Of a stretch of DNA of 64,000 nt, positions 18,117 to 26,778 are shown in pieces. The first letter of the stretch is position 1; each line of letters starts with the position of its first letter. The stretch spans positions 1,922,001 through 1,986,000 of the forward strand of contig NZ_CP096184.1 of the NCBI RefSeq assembly GCF_020447105.2. The letters run 5' to 3'. The translations under genes and the position numbers were made by a program. Source of the DNA: Demequina sp. TMPB413 (GTDB lineage: Bacteria > Actinomycetota > Actinomycetes > Actinomycetales > Demequinaceae). Below the pieces are notes generated by a model, which saw only the letters and a program-made list of their open reading frames with translations, searched no databases and had not been told where the DNA came from.

Positions 18117-19085
18117 TTACCGACCGGTTTTGGGCGAGAAGTACTTGGAGATGAGGCGCGCAATGAGGTTGAGCGCCATGACGATGAGGATGAGGACGAG
18201 GGCGGCAGCCCACGCGCGGTACTCGGTGATCTCTGGCACGCAGGCAACGGAGGGGTCGTTGCACGGTTGGTCGCCCTTGCGCCATTCGGCCACGATGTAC
18301 ACGGGAAGCGTCATCATGCGACCGTCAAAGAGATTCAGGTTGTACGCATCCGTGACGCCGACCGCAATGAGCAACGGCGCAGTCTCGCCAATCACTCGCG
18401 CGATCGACAGGGTGATACCCGTCGTGATGCCAGCGGCCGCTGTGCGAATGACGACCTTGATGATCGTCAGCCAGCGGGGCACACCCAAGGCGTACGACGC
18501 CTCACGCAGTTCGTTGGGGACCAGCTTGAGCATCTCCTCTGTGGCGCGCACGACGACGGGAATCATGAGTACCGACAACGCGACGGCGCCCACGATGCCG
18601 AGCTTCGTTCCGGGGCCGACGATGATGGCGAACATCGCGTAGGCGAACAGACCGGCGACGATCGAGGGGATACCCGTCATGACGTCCACGAAGAACGTCA
18701 CGGCGTTCTTGAGCCAGCCCTTGCCGTACTCGACGAGGTACACGGCCGTCAGCAGGCCGATCGGTACTGAGATGACCGTTGCGGCGAGCGTGATCGCAAG
18801 AGTGCCGAATACAGCGTGGTAGATGCCCCCCTCCGGCATGCCACCGAACACCCCTCGCATGGACTGGTTGAGGAACTCGAGGTTGAAGGTGGAGTCTCCA
18901 TTGGAGTCCACCATGAAGCGGTCCATGCCACGCGTGACCACGGTGACCGACAGCCACACGAGCGGGATGAGCGCGACGGCAAAGGCGCCGTAGATCAACA
19001 CAGTCATGCCGACGTTGGTCCACTTGCGGCGCTGCGACAGTTCGCCAAGCGGCGACGACGACGACGTCATGGTCTGGGTGGCCAT
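18117..19085 (-). CDS. pstA: Phosphate ABC transporter permease PstA
   Basis: Protein of 322 residues with six predicted membrane segments. A hydrophilic Ser-rich N-terminus (1-25) precedes the first helix, and a large extracytoplasmic loop follows it. The EAA-like motif is in [21 protein letters not shown]. It pairs with PstC in the high-affinity phosphate channel. The ATG overlaps the pstC stop (ATGA), so the permease genes are coupled; pstB follows after 11 bp. Confidence 0.94.
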   Translation of the reverse strand: MATQTMTSSSSPLGELSQRRKWTNVGMTVLIYGAFAVALIPLVWLSVTVVTRGMDRFMVDSNGDSTFNLEFLNQSMRGVFGGMPEGGIYHAVFGTLAITLAATVISVPIGLLTAVYLVEYGKGWLKNAVTFFVDVMTGIPSIVAGLFAYAMFAIIVGPGTKLGIVGAVALSVLMIPVVVRATEEMLKLVPNELREASYALGVPRWLTIIKVVIRTAAAGITTGITLSIARVIGETAPLLIAVGVTDAYNLNLFDGRMMTLPVYIVAEWRKGDQPCNDPSVACVPEITEYRAWAAALVLILIVMALNLIARLISKYFSPKTGR

Positions 19086-20089
19086 CAGTTAGCTCCAGAG
19101 AATTCGGATCGCTGAGCGACCACCCAGCGGGCGGCCATGTTGACGAGCAGCGTGATGATGAACAGTGCCAGGCCCATGGCGATCAGGGCGGAGACGCCCG
19201 ACGAGTTCGCCTCGGGGAACTGCAGTGCGATGAACGAAGCGATCGTGTTGTGCTCGCCAGCTTGCAAGATGTTGAACGAGTAACTGAGACCCGGAGAGAT
19301 GATCATGTAGACGGCCATGGTCTCCCCTAGCGCCCGGCCAAGGCCCAGCATGGTGGCGCCAATAACGCCAGAGCGGCCGAAGGGGAACACCGCCATCTTG
19401 ATCATCTCCCACCGGGTCGCACCCATCGCGAGCGCCGCCTCCTCATGCAAGGTGGGCGTCTGGAGGAACACTTCGCGGGAGACGGCGGTGATGATCGGCA
19501 GGATCATGATGGCCAGAACGATGCCGGCGGACATGGCCACGCGGCCGGTGCCTGACACGGTGCCGTCTTCGGCGGCCGCAAACAGCGGAATCCATCCCAG
19601 CACCTCAGAGAGGAACTGGTAGAAGGGCTGAAGCACGGGAATGAGGACGATCGCGCCCCACAACCCGTAGACCACCGACGGGATCGCCGCGAGGAGGTCG
19701 ATCAGGTAGCCCAGCCCTGCGGCGAGCTTTCGCGGCGCATAGTGCGAGATGAAGAGCGCGATTCCCACCGACAGCGGCGTAGCAATCAGCAGGGCGATGG
19801 TCGAGATGATGACGGTTCCGAAGACCAAGAAGCCGATGATCTCGATGAGCGACTCACCGGTCTCAGGCTTGATCCACTGAACCCTGTCAGCCACGTCACC
19901 AGCGGTGTCAGTGAGCGCTGGCCACGCCTCCACCAAGAGGAAGGTCGCTACGGCCGCCAACACGACCAGAATCAATGACGCTGACGTGCCGGACAGCCCG
20001 AGGAAGACCTTGTCGGCTGCCGACTCCTTGCGGGCGGTGAGCGCAGGCTGGTCGTCAGCGACGACGGCACGGTGCTGAGTGGTTGTCAC
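19085..20089 (-). CDS. pstC: Phosphate ABC transporter permease PstC
   Basis: Protein of 334 residues from GTG 20089 (VTTTQHRAVV), selected by AGGGAG about 9 nt upstream; a longer in-frame ATG lies in the intercistronic hairpin. Six predicted helices and the EAA-like loop THEEAALAMGATRWEMIKMAV are present. It partners with PstA. The gene is separated from pstS by a 91-bp gap containing a strong hairpin. Confidence 0.94.
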   Translation of the reverse strand: MTTTQHRAVVADDQPALTARKESAADKVFLGLSGTSASLILVVLAAVATFLLVEAWPALTDTAGDVADRVQWIKPETGESLIEIIGFLVFGTVIISTIALLIATPLSVGIALFISHYAPRKLAAGLGYLIDLLAAIPSVVYGLWGAIVLIPVLQPFYQFLSEVLGWIPLFAAAEDGTVSGTGRVAMSAGIVLAIMILPIITAVSREVFLQTPTLHEEAALAMGATRWEMIKMAVFPFGRSGVIGATMLGLGRALGETMAVYMIISPGLSYSFNILQAGEHNTIASFIALQFPEANSSGVSALIAMGLALFIITLLVNMAARWVVAQRSEFSGAN

Positions 20090-20116
20090 TCGGTATCGCT
20101 CCCTGTGATGTGGAAA

Positions 20117-20163
20117 GGTCCGGTGGCGGCGCACCCCGAGCGGGATGCGCCCACCACCGAACC
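20117..20163 (-). promoter_or_regulatory. Intercistronic hairpin between pstS and pstC
   Basis: GGTGG-C-GGCGCA on the left pairs with TGCGCC-CACCACC on the right around a loop of about a dozen bases, extended by GGT/ACC ends. It begins 18 bp after the pstS stop. No T-run follows, so partial termination or 3'-end protection, giving more PstS than permease, is more likely than full termination. Confidence 0.6.
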
Positions 20164-20180
20164 TATACCGACGTGACTAG

Positions 20181-21302
20181 TTAGCCGGCCGCAATCTCGT
20201 CGAGAATCGCGGTGATGTCGCTCGACAGCTGAGCCGAGATCGGCGAGGAGCCTGCCGCCGAGGCGGACTGCTGCTGACCGGCGTCGGAAGCGACGTACTT
20301 CAGGAACGACGTCACGAGCGCGCGCTCGTCGGCGTCGTCGTACTGCTGGCACAGGATGTGGTACGACACCAGCACGAGCGGGTAGGCACCCGACGCCGTG
20401 GTGGTGCGGTCCAGCTTGTAGGCCAGGTCGTTCTCGCCGTTGGCACCTTCTGCGAGCGGCGAAGCGTCGACGACGGCGGCGGCGGCTTCGGCCGAGAACG
20501 GCACCCACTCCTCGCCCACACCGAGCGCAACGGTTCCGAGGTCACCGGCACGCGAGGCGTCGGCGTAACCAATGGCACCCTCGGTGTCCTGAACGATCTG
20601 CACCACGGCAGAGGTGCCTGGACCAGACTCGCCCAGCGCGTTCGGCCAGTCGCCCGACTTCTCGTAGGGCCACGAGGTCGAGGCCTTCGCGAGGTAATCC
20701 GTGAAGTTGGACGTGGTGCCCGACTCGTCGGCACGGTGCACCATGGTGATCGTGGTCGAGGGCAGTTCGATGTCGGGGTTGATCTCGACGAGCGCCGGGT
20801 CGTTCCACGCCGTGATCTTGCCGTCGAAGATCTGCGCGATGACGTCGGCCGTCATGTTGATGCTGTCGATGCCGGGAAGGTTGAAGATCACGGCGATCGG
20901 GGAGATGTACATGGGCAGGTGGATGGCACCGGCGTCGGCGTCGCAACGATCGACAGCGAGGGCGTACTCCTCCTCGTCCATGAGCGAGTCGGACCCGGCG
21001 AACGACGTGGCGCCGTCAAGGAACTGGGTGCGTCCGCCGCCAGAGCCGACGGGGTCGTAGTTGACGATCACGTCCGGGTAGTCGGCGGTGAAGCCAGCGC
21101 GCCAGGCCTCCATGGCCGACTCCTGCGAAGAGGCGCCCGCTCCGTTGAGCGTGCCTGCCAGGTCAGCCATGGCCTCGGTGGTGGTCGCGCCGCTGGTCTC
21201 AGGCGAGGTCTCTTCGTCCTCGTTGGACGGCCCACAGGCCGCAAGCAGCAGGGAGAGCGCGGCCACAGAGGCGACGGCTCCCGAGCGAAGTGCGATGTTC
21301 AC
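20181..21302 (-). CDS. pstS: Phosphate-binding lipoprotein PstS
   Basis: Protein of 373 residues from GTG 21302 with AAGGAA upstream. Signal peptide with lipobox LAAC, Cys23. An acidic Thr-rich linker (about 25-48) precedes the binding fold. Phosphate-binding segments are recognisable as NGAGASSQ near the start, DPVGSGGGRTQFLDG, FAGSDSLMD and HRADESGTTSNF. It captures phosphate outside the membrane and hands it to PstCA. It is the first gene of the operon, downstream of the PHO box. Confidence 0.95.
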   Translation of the reverse strand: MNIALRSGAVASVAALSLLLAACGPSNEDEETSPETSGATTTEAMADLAGTLNGAGASSQESAMEAWRAGFTADYPDVIVNYDPVGSGGGRTQFLDGATSFAGSDSLMDEEEYALAVDRCDADAGAIHLPMYISPIAVIFNLPGIDSINMTADVIAQIFDGKITAWNDPALVEINPDIELPSTTITMVHRADESGTTSNFTDYLAKASTSWPYEKSGDWPNALGESGPGTSAVVQIVQDTEGAIGYADASRAGDLGTVALGVGEEWVPFSAEAAAAVVDASPLAEGANGENDLAYKLDRTTTASGAYPLVLVSYHILCQQYDDADERALVTSFLKYVASDAGQQQSASAAGSSPISAQLSSDITAILDEIAAG

Positions 21303-21384
21303 AGAGATTCCTTACGTGTTGACACTTCCCGGCGTTTGCCGGTCACCCCCCACGTTAAGGATGCAAGGTAACGCGCATCGACGG

Positions 21385-21417
21385 AAGGTCTGAACGGGGG
21401 GTGAACGTTCGGTGAAC
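21385..21417 (-). promoter_or_regulatory. PHO box: three tandem 11-nt RegX3/PhoP-type repeats upstream of pstS
   Basis: On the minus strand three units follow each other with exact 11-nt periodicity: GTTCACCGAAC, GTTCACCCCCC and GTTCAGACCTT. They match the actinobacterial PHO-box direct-repeat unit (G-T-T-C-A-C/Y rich, 11 nt). The site ends about 83 bp before the pstS start and points toward it, so phosphorylated RegX3 should activate pstSCAB here when phosphate is scarce. AT-rich sequence at about 21345-21372 probably contains the -10 region. Confidence 0.85.
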
Positions 21418-21456
21418 GCACATCACGGTTCGACAACGCCCCCCGTTCAGGGGGCT

Positions 21457-22149
21457 TTACGGCTCAAAGGTGTAGCCGACGCCGCGCACCGTTTGCAGGT
21501 GCTGTGGCGAGCCTGGCTCGTCCTCTATCCGGCCGCGGAGCCGCTTGATGTGGACGTCGAGAGTCTTCGTGTCCCCGAAGTAATCGGCTCCCCAAACGCG
21601 GTCGATGATGACCTGGCGGGTCAGTACGCGGCCAGCATTGGCGGCGAGCAAGTAGAACAGCGCGAACTCCTTGGGCGGCAGGGACTGTGCGACACCGTCC
21701 TTGGTGACGGTGAGGCGCTCTGGATCGAGAGTGAAGCGGGAGACGGTGAGCCGCGTCGGTTCGTCATCGAGGTCGGCCGGTAGCGCACTCGCCCTACGCA
21801 GCACGTTGCGCACCCTCGCCACCAACTCCCTGCCGCTAAAGGGCTTGGTGACGTAGTCGTCGGCGCCGAGTTCCAGCCCGATGATCTTGTCGACCTGGTC
21901 GTCTCGCGCCGTCACCATGACGACCGGAACGTCGGAATGCGTCCTGATTGCGCGAAACACGTCCGTGCCCGATACCTCGGGAAGCATGAGGTCGAGAAGC
22001 ACCACGTCGGCGCCGTCGCGTTCAAAGGCCTCGATGCCCTCCCGGCCGTTGGCTGCGAGGGTGACACGGAAACCCTCGCGTTCGAAGATGAATCGCAGCG
22101 AGTCGCGATAGGTCTCCTCGTCCTCGACGATTAAGACGTGGTCGGTCAT
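21457..22149 (-). CDS. regX3: Response regulator RegX3 (OmpR/PhoB family)
   Basis: Protein of 230 residues. The receiver domain has acidic pocket Glu/Asp at VEDEE, phosphoacceptor Asp53 in VLLDLMLP, Thr in VMVTARDD and Lys in YVTKPF. The C-terminal winged helix (about 130-230) includes LDVHIKRLRGRIE and the recognition-wing ending TVRGVGYTFEP. It should bind the PHO box in front of pstS, immediately downstream of its own 3' end. The start overlaps the senX3 stop, giving a coupled pair. Confidence 0.93.
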   Translation of the reverse strand: MTDHVLIVEDEETYRDSLRFIFEREGFRVTLAANGREGIEAFERDGADVVLLDLMLPEVSGTDVFRAIRTHSDVPVVMVTARDDQVDKIIGLELGADDYVTKPFSGRELVARVRNVLRRASALPADLDDEPTRLTVSRFTLDPERLTVTKDGVAQSLPPKEFALFYLLAANAGRVLTRQVIIDRVWGADYFGDTKTLDVHIKRLRGRIEDEPGSPQHLQTVRGVGYTFEP

Positions 22150-23258
22150 GGTGACTCCTGGTATCCGGGAAGGGTCAAGGTGAAGGTGGAGCCCACCGAG
22201 GGCTGGGACCAGACTGTCACCGCCCCTGAGTGTTGCAGCGCCACGTGCTTGACGATGCTCAGCCCCAGGCCGGTGCCTCCCGTCTGCCTGGCCCTCGCGG
22301 GATCGGTGCGGTAGAACCGCTCGAAGATGCGCTCTTGATCTTTGGCGTCGATGCCGATTCCCTGATCCATGACCGCGATAGACACGGCGTCTTCGTGGGT
22401 GGTCACGGAAGCCGTGACGCGCGATCCCGCGTCTGAGTAGGCGATGGCGTTGTCGACGAGGTTGCGGACTGCCATGACCAAGAGGTCCCTGTCACCCAAG
22501 ACCATGGGGCGGGCCCTCAGGTCGGCGACCAGCTCGATTCGTTTGGTCTCCGCAGCAAGGCGCGCGCCCTCGAAAGCCTCGTGGACCACGCCAGCGACGT
22601 CGATCTCCTCATGGTCGAGCACCGACTCGCCGCCCTGGAGCCGCGAGATGTCGATGATCTCCTGGATGAGTTTCGTAAGCCTCCTGGCCTCGCGGCGCAT
22701 CTTGACCGCGAACTGGCGCACCAGTTCCGGATCGTCCGCCGTGTCTTCGACGTTCTCTGCCAACAAGGACAAAGCGCCGATCGGAGTCTTCAGTTCGTGC
22801 GAGACATTGACGGCAAACTCGCGCCGTGTTGCCTCCGCGGCCCGTTGCTCCGTGTTGTCGTTCGCCACCGCTAGCGCCAGTTCCTCGTCGATGGGCGTCA
22901 CCCTCACGTGGACAAGAGACACGGCGCCAAGCACCCCGCGCCGCACTTCGACTTCTTCCTCGACCACCTCGCCCGTACTCCACGCCCGCTCGGCCAGGTC
23001 GGCAACGCCGTCGTGAAGCGCGCCGTCCGGTCTGGCGATTCCCAACGCCGCGGCCGAATGGTTCGAGAAGGATGCCCTGCGATCGCGCCGCACGATGACT
23101 GCTCCCGACTGCAAGGCACCGACGATTTGGCGCGTGCGGTGCGGCACCAAGGTGCGCGCGACCACCTCCTGCTTGGCGCGTCGGCGCAATAGGAGCGCAC
23201 CAAGGAGCACTCCGCCGCAAAAGGCAAGGGCCATCGCAAGCCATGCGAGCGGTGTCAT
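22146..23258 (-). CDS. senX3: Phosphate-sensing histidine kinase SenX3
   Basis: Protein of 370 residues. One N-terminal transmembrane helix (about 4-25), a PAS-like segment (45-140), a dimerisation domain with phosphoacceptor His in NVSHELKTPIGAL, and an ATPase domain with N box (NLVDNAIAYS), G1 (MDQGIGID) and G2 (GGTGLGLSI). The single membrane helix and lack of a periplasmic sensor are typical of SenX3/PhoR, which reads phosphate through PstSCAB and PhoU. Divergent from phoU. Confidence 0.93.
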   Translation of the reverse strand: MTPLAWLAMALAFCGGVLLGALLLRRRAKQEVVARTLVPHRTRQIVGALQSGAVIVRRDRRASFSNHSAAALGIARPDGALHDGVADLAERAWSTGEVVEEEVEVRRGVLGAVSLVHVRVTPIDEELALAVANDNTEQRAAEATRREFAVNVSHELKTPIGALSLLAENVEDTADDPELVRQFAVKMRREARRLTKLIQEIIDISRLQGGESVLDHEEIDVAGVVHEAFEGARLAAETKRIELVADLRARPMVLGDRDLLVMAVRNLVDNAIAYSDAGSRVTASVTTHEDAVSIAVMDQGIGIDAKDQERIFERFYRTDPARARQTGGTGLGLSIVKHVALQHSGAVTVWSQPSVGSTFTLTLPGYQESP

Positions 23259-23401
23259 GCCGCCACAGTATCCATAGGAGGTCGGCTTTACCGAAAGTTC
23301 ACAGTCGTCATCGATTGTTCACCACGCCCAACGCCCACTTCTTCTTCCCGACGCGTCACGAGTGCCACACTAGGAACGATTAGCGATACCAAGGGAGACC
23401 C

Positions 23402-24061
23402 ATGCGCACGCTGTTTACCGCCGAGATGTCGGAACTTGCCGATGATCTTGCCGCCATGGCTCGGCACGTGTCGACCGCCATCGACCAGGCGGGCGAGGCA
23501 CTACTGACCAAGAACGTGGAAATGGCCCAGCAAGTCATTGCCAACGACGCCACACTCGATGACATCGAGGGAACAGTCGACGAACGCTGCGTCCTGCTCA
23601 TCGCACAACAGCAGCCCGTTGGCCTTGACCTGCGGACCATCATTGTCAGCTTGCGCATCTCCGCAGCGCTCGAGCGCATGGGCGACCTGGCTCAGCACAT
23701 CGCCGAAGCCGCGCGTCGCGCGTACCCAGACAGCGCCTTCCCCGACTCGCACGCCGATGTGGTCGAGGGGATGGTCGTGGCCGCCAGGAAGGCCGCTCAA
23801 GAGGTCGCCGAACTGATCGAGGGGCGCGACCTGAACGTCGCCGCAGGAATCGTGAGCGACGACGACACTCTCGACCAGCTCCACGCCGAGGCATACCAGC
23901 GACTGCTCGCCGAGGACTTCGTGGGTAGCCCGCAAGAGATCCTCAACATCTCGCTGCTCGCACGCTACTTCGAACGCTTTGGCGACCACGCCGTCGGCGT
24001 CTCCCGCAGGATCGTCTACTTGGTCACGGGTGACCACACTGGCGAGTCCGCTCGCATCTAG
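23402..24061 (+). CDS. phoU: Phosphate uptake regulator PhoU
   Basis: Protein of 219 residues, all helical, with two PhoU repeats (about 15-100 and 118-205) containing the expected E/D-x-x-x-D metal-binding patterns (ERMGDLAQHIAEAAR, ERFGDHAVGVSRR). PhoU represses SenX3 when phosphate is plentiful. It is divergent from senX3 across 143 bp that contain two GTTCAC half-sites 20 nt apart (23297 and 23317), less regular than the pstS box. The RBS AAGGGAG precedes the ATG. Confidence 0.93.
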   Translation: MRTLFTAEMSELADDLAAMARHVSTAIDQAGEALLTKNVEMAQQVIANDATLDDIEGTVDERCVLLIAQQQPVGLDLRTIIVSLRISAALERMGDLAQHIAEAARRAYPDSAFPDSHADVVEGMVVAARKAAQEVAELIEGRDLNVAAGIVSDDDTLDQLHAEAYQRLLAEDFVGSPQEILNISLLARYFERFGDHAVGVSRRIVYLVTGDHTGESARI

Positions 24062-24082
24062 CGTCTCCTGACGCGCAAACGA

Positions 24083-24117
24083 CGAAGGGCCCCGCCGTGA
24101 GGCGGGGCCCTTCGCTT
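24083..24117. terminator. Terminator between convergent phoU and gpmA
   Basis: Perfect 14-bp stem (24083-24096 with 24101-24114), GTGA tetraloop, followed on the plus strand by CTTTG. It lies 21 bp after phoU and 46 bp from the end of gpmA, so it may terminate both. Confidence 0.88.
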
Positions 24118-24163
24118 TGTCGGCCGACAATGAGAGGTCGACCGAACGCTTACTTTGAGGCTA

Positions 24164-24907
24164 CTACTTCTTGCCCTGATTGGCCACGGCCTGAATGGCA
24201 GCTGCCGCGGCGTCGGCGTCAAGGTACGTGCCGCCCGGCTTGATGGGCTTGAGGGTCTGCTCGTCGAGTTCGTAGACGAGCGGGATGCCCGTGGGCACGT
24301 TGACGCCCACGATGTCGTCGTCAGCGATGCCGTCCAGGTACTTGATGATGGCGCGCAAGGAGTTGCCGTGTGCGGCCACCATGACCGTTTTGCCTTCCTT
24401 GAGATCAGGAACGATCGCGGACTCCCAGTACGGCAGCGCGCGCTCAAGGACGTCCTTGAGGCATTCGGTCTTGGGAATCGGCTCGCCGGCGTAGCGGGGG
24501 TCTCCCTCTTGGGTGTACTCGTTGTCCGCAGAGATCACGGGCGGCGGCACGTCGTAGGAACGGCGCCACGTCATGAACTTCTCTTCGCCGTACTGCTCGA
24601 GGGTCTCGGCCTTGTTCTTGCCCTGGAGGTCTCCGTAGTGGCGCTCGTTGAGGCGCCAGTTGCGCTTGACGGGAACCCAGTGCCTGTCGGCGGCGTCGAG
24701 CGCGAGGTTCGCGGTCATGATGGCGCGACGCAGCAACGAGGTGTGGACGACGTCGGGAAGCACGCCTTCCTCCTTGAGCAGCTCGCCGCCGCGTACGGCC
24801 TCGCCCCAGCCCTTCTCGTTCAGGGGCACGTCGACCCAACCGGTAAACAGGTTCTTGGCGTTCCATTCGCTCTCGCCGTGGCGGAGCAGGATGAGTGTGT
24901 AGGTCAT
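24164..24907 (-). CDS. gpmA: 2,3-bisphosphoglycerate-dependent phosphoglycerate mutase
   Basis: Protein of 247 residues interconverting 3- and 2-phosphoglycerate in glycolysis. The phosphohistidine motif is [10 protein letters not shown] at residues 6-15. [15 protein letters not shown] is the substrate loop, and the second catalytic His is in [12 protein letters not shown]. Start [11 protein letters not shown] at 24907 is chosen because AGGATGG precedes it and the family begins just before LLRHG. It converges on phoU. Confidence 0.95.
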   Translation of the reverse strand: MTYTLILLRHGESEWNAKNLFTGWVDVPLNEKGWGEAVRGGELLKEEGVLPDVVHTSLLRRAIMTANLALDAADRHWVPVKRNWRLNERHYGDLQGKNKAETLEQYGEEKFMTWRRSYDVPPPVISADNEYTQEGDPRYAGEPIPKTECLKDVLERALPYWESAIVPDLKEGKTVMVAAHGNSLRAIIKYLDGIADDDIVGVNVPTGIPLVYELDEQTLKPIKPGGTYLDADAAAAAIQAVANQGKK

Positions 24908-24987
24908 GGGTCCATCCTGACGCATGGCGGCGGACGGTGCACGCATCGAACGTCCCGACGGCGCGACGTGCGGACCGTTTTCTCGGT

Positions 24988-26067
24988 TTAGGAGAGGGGA
25001 ACGACGCAGGCGGGGCTCGTGATGGGGGCCGACGTGTGCGGCAGCGAAGCGACCGCGCCAGATTCCGATTCAGGAGGCAACGCCAAAACGTCGGCCAAAG
25101 CGTAGGCACGCACTTCGTGGCCGCGCTCGGCACCCACGATCAGTTGCTCGCCGACGACCGCGAAGTGGCGCGGCCAGTGACCGGCATCGAAGGCGGCCCT
25201 GTAGGTCAACTCGCCTTCAGGAGCGATGTCGAACACGGAAATGACGTCCGCCCCCCTCACGGACACCAGCAGGACGTCGCCTCGCTCGCGATGCACGATA
25301 TCGACGTGAGCGTCGTACAAGGTGTCGCCGGAGCGCAGCGGAACCAGCGTGGTCTGGTGCTCTGCAATGACCTCGGCCGTGCCAGACGCGCCATCCCACC
25401 GCAGCGTCCGCACGTAATGGTCGAGCTCGCACACGACGTAGATCAGGTCGCCGCGCACGGCGAGATGGCGCGGGCCGGACCCTGGCTGCAGCGTCGCGGC
25501 AATGCCGGGTTGATACAGCAGCCCGTCGGCACCCACGTTGTAGCGCCGCAGTTGGTCGGTGCCGAGATCAGCAATGAGCAGGTGCCTGCCACCGGGCGCG
25601 AAGGCGGCGAAGTGCGCGTGCGGCCCTTGTTGGCGATCGCTGCGCGGCCCCGATCCCTCGTGTGACACGGTCTGCGCGGGTGCGGTGGCGTGGGGAATGC
25701 CGCCAGGCGCGAGAGGGATCACGCTCACATCCCCGTTGCCGTAATGGCTGACGTAGAGGGTCGCTCCGTCAGGGGCAACCAGGGCGTGGCACCCGTATGC
25801 GCCCCCTGCGTCGATCCGAGCCAACTCTCGCGGGGGCTCGGTACCCACATCCCACACCGCCACGGTGGTGGGCTCCGTCTCCTCCACCACGTAGATCACC
25901 GGTGCTTGCGGATGTGTGACCGCAAAGGACGGAGCGGGCTCGACAGTGACCTGGGCCGCGGTCATGTCGCCCTCGGCGTCGATCTGGGCGCGCCACACGC
26001 CCTCGCCCTTGCCCGGCTCAGTGCCAAGGCCTGCCTGCGGATACGTTCCCACGAAGAAGGAGGTCAT
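24988..26067 (-). CDS. Lactonase-family beta-propeller protein (YbhE/Pgl type)
   Basis: Protein of 359 residues with seven-bladed propeller repeats. The blocks VGTYPQAG at the start, [57 protein letters not shown] and [11 protein letters not shown] correspond to the 6-phosphogluconolactonase YbhE family, including the conserved His-rich segment. The role in the pentose-phosphate pathway is an inference; some family members act on other lactones. No signal peptide. It stands alone between gpmA and lsr2. Confidence 0.75.
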   Translation of the reverse strand: MTSFFVGTYPQAGLGTEPGKGEGVWRAQIDAEGDMTAAQVTVEPAPSFAVTHPQAPVIYVVEETEPTTVAVWDVGTEPPRELARIDAGGAYGCHALVAPDGATLYVSHYGNGDVSVIPLAPGGIPHATAPAQTVSHEGSGPRSDRQQGPHAHFAAFAPGGRHLLIADLGTDQLRRYNVGADGLLYQPGIAATLQPGSGPRHLAVRGDLIYVVCELDHYVRTLRWDGASGTAEVIAEHQTTLVPLRSGDTLYDAHVDIVHRERGDVLLVSVRGADVISVFDIAPEGELTYRAAFDAGHWPRHFAVVGEQLIVGAERGHEVRAYALADVLALPPESESGAVASLPHTSAPITSPACVVPLS

Positions 26068-26089
26068 GTCCTAAGACTGGCACGAGCAT

Positions 26090-26120
26090 GGCCGCGACAC
26101 GAGGGGGATGTGTCGCGGCC
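26090..26120 (-). terminator. Stem-loop downstream of lsr2
   Basis: Perfect 11-bp stem GGCCGCGACAC/GTGTCGCGGCC with a nine-base loop, starting 9 bp after the lsr2 stop and before the lactonase gene. No T-run follows on the minus strand. Confidence 0.6.
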
Positions 26121-26129
26121 AGCCCTGGC

Positions 26130-26441
26130 CTAGTGAGCCGCGTCGTACGCGGAACGTACGGTGGCCGAAATGCGGCCGCGCTCCGATACCTCGAAGCCGT
26201 TCTGCTTAGCCCACGCCCTGACCTTGCTGGTGTCGGCACCGCCGCGCGGCTTGCTCGTACCCCTGGCGGATACCTTGCGAGCGGCGGAAACCCACGGCGC
26301 GAACGCCGCGCGCATCTCGGTGGCGTGGGCGGTCGACAGGTCGATCTCGTACTGGGTGTTGTCGACCGCGAACCTCAGCGTCTCATCTGCCGAACCACCA
26401 TCAACATCGTCGACCAGGACAACCTGGACTTTCTGAGCCAT
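26130..26441 (-). CDS. lsr2: Lsr2 nucleoid-associated silencer
   Basis: Protein of 103 residues. The N-terminal dimerisation domain (MAQKVQVVLVDDVDGG to about residue 55) and the C-terminal DNA-binding domain with an AT-hook-like R-G-R (VSERGRISATVRSAY, about 88-92) are both present. Lsr2 is the actinobacterial H-NS analogue that binds AT-rich, often foreign, DNA. The start at 26441 is fixed by AAGGAAG and the conserved MAQKVQV N-terminus. The 148 bp upstream are visibly more AT-rich than the surroundings, consistent with autoregulation. Confidence 0.95.
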   Translation of the reverse strand: MAQKVQVVLVDDVDGGSADETLRFAVDNTQYEIDLSTAHATEMRAAFAPWVSAARKVSARGTSKPRGGADTSKVRAWAKQNGFEVSERGRISATVRSAYDAAH

Positions 26442-26589
26442 GCGACTTCCTTTCTTCAGCGTCCCGACCATCTTTGCATCATCAGCAGGATAGTGCGTAT
26501 CGAGAGCGATTTCCCTGTCAATTCTTGATTGGGGGGTCGACCCTTTCCCCTAAGCGACAAAGTCGAACCACGCAAACGAGCGAAATCCG

Positions 26590-26778
26590 CTATTGCGCGT
26601 CCTGGCCGCCGTGTTCGGCCGTCAGCCGCTGGGCAGCCTCTTCCTCTTCGCGGTCCAACTGAGCGATCGCTTCTCTCTCGCGGCGATCCGCTCTCATGAT
26701 TCCGCGCATCACAAAGAAGAACAACCCGCCGACACCAAGCGACGGCAGGATGCCTGCAGCAAGGGCGGTGGCGTTCAT
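26590..26778 (-). CDS. Small single-span membrane protein, hypothetical
   Basis: Protein of 62 residues. One transmembrane helix (about 7-26, [20 protein letters not shown]) is followed by a basic patch and a charged amphipathic helix rich in Glu and Arg. It overlaps the lysS stop by four bases (ATGA), so it is translated with lysS. Similar tiny membrane proteins sit next to lysS in related actinobacteria, but the function is unknown. Confidence 0.7.
   Translation of the reverse strand: MNATALAAGILPSLGVGGLFFFVMRGIMRADRREREAIAQLDREEEEAAQRLTAEHGGQDAQ

Noticed and set aside
23297..23323. PHO box between senX3 and phoU
   Set aside because: Two GTTCAC words are 20 nt apart rather than 11 or 22, and no third unit is present. 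Reported only as half-sites in the phoU entry.
24931..24986. Degenerate type B repeat between gpmA and the lactonase gene
   Set aside because: GTGCGGACCGTT resembles an arm, but the spacing is far too short and the partner is poor. Probably chance in GC-rich sequence.
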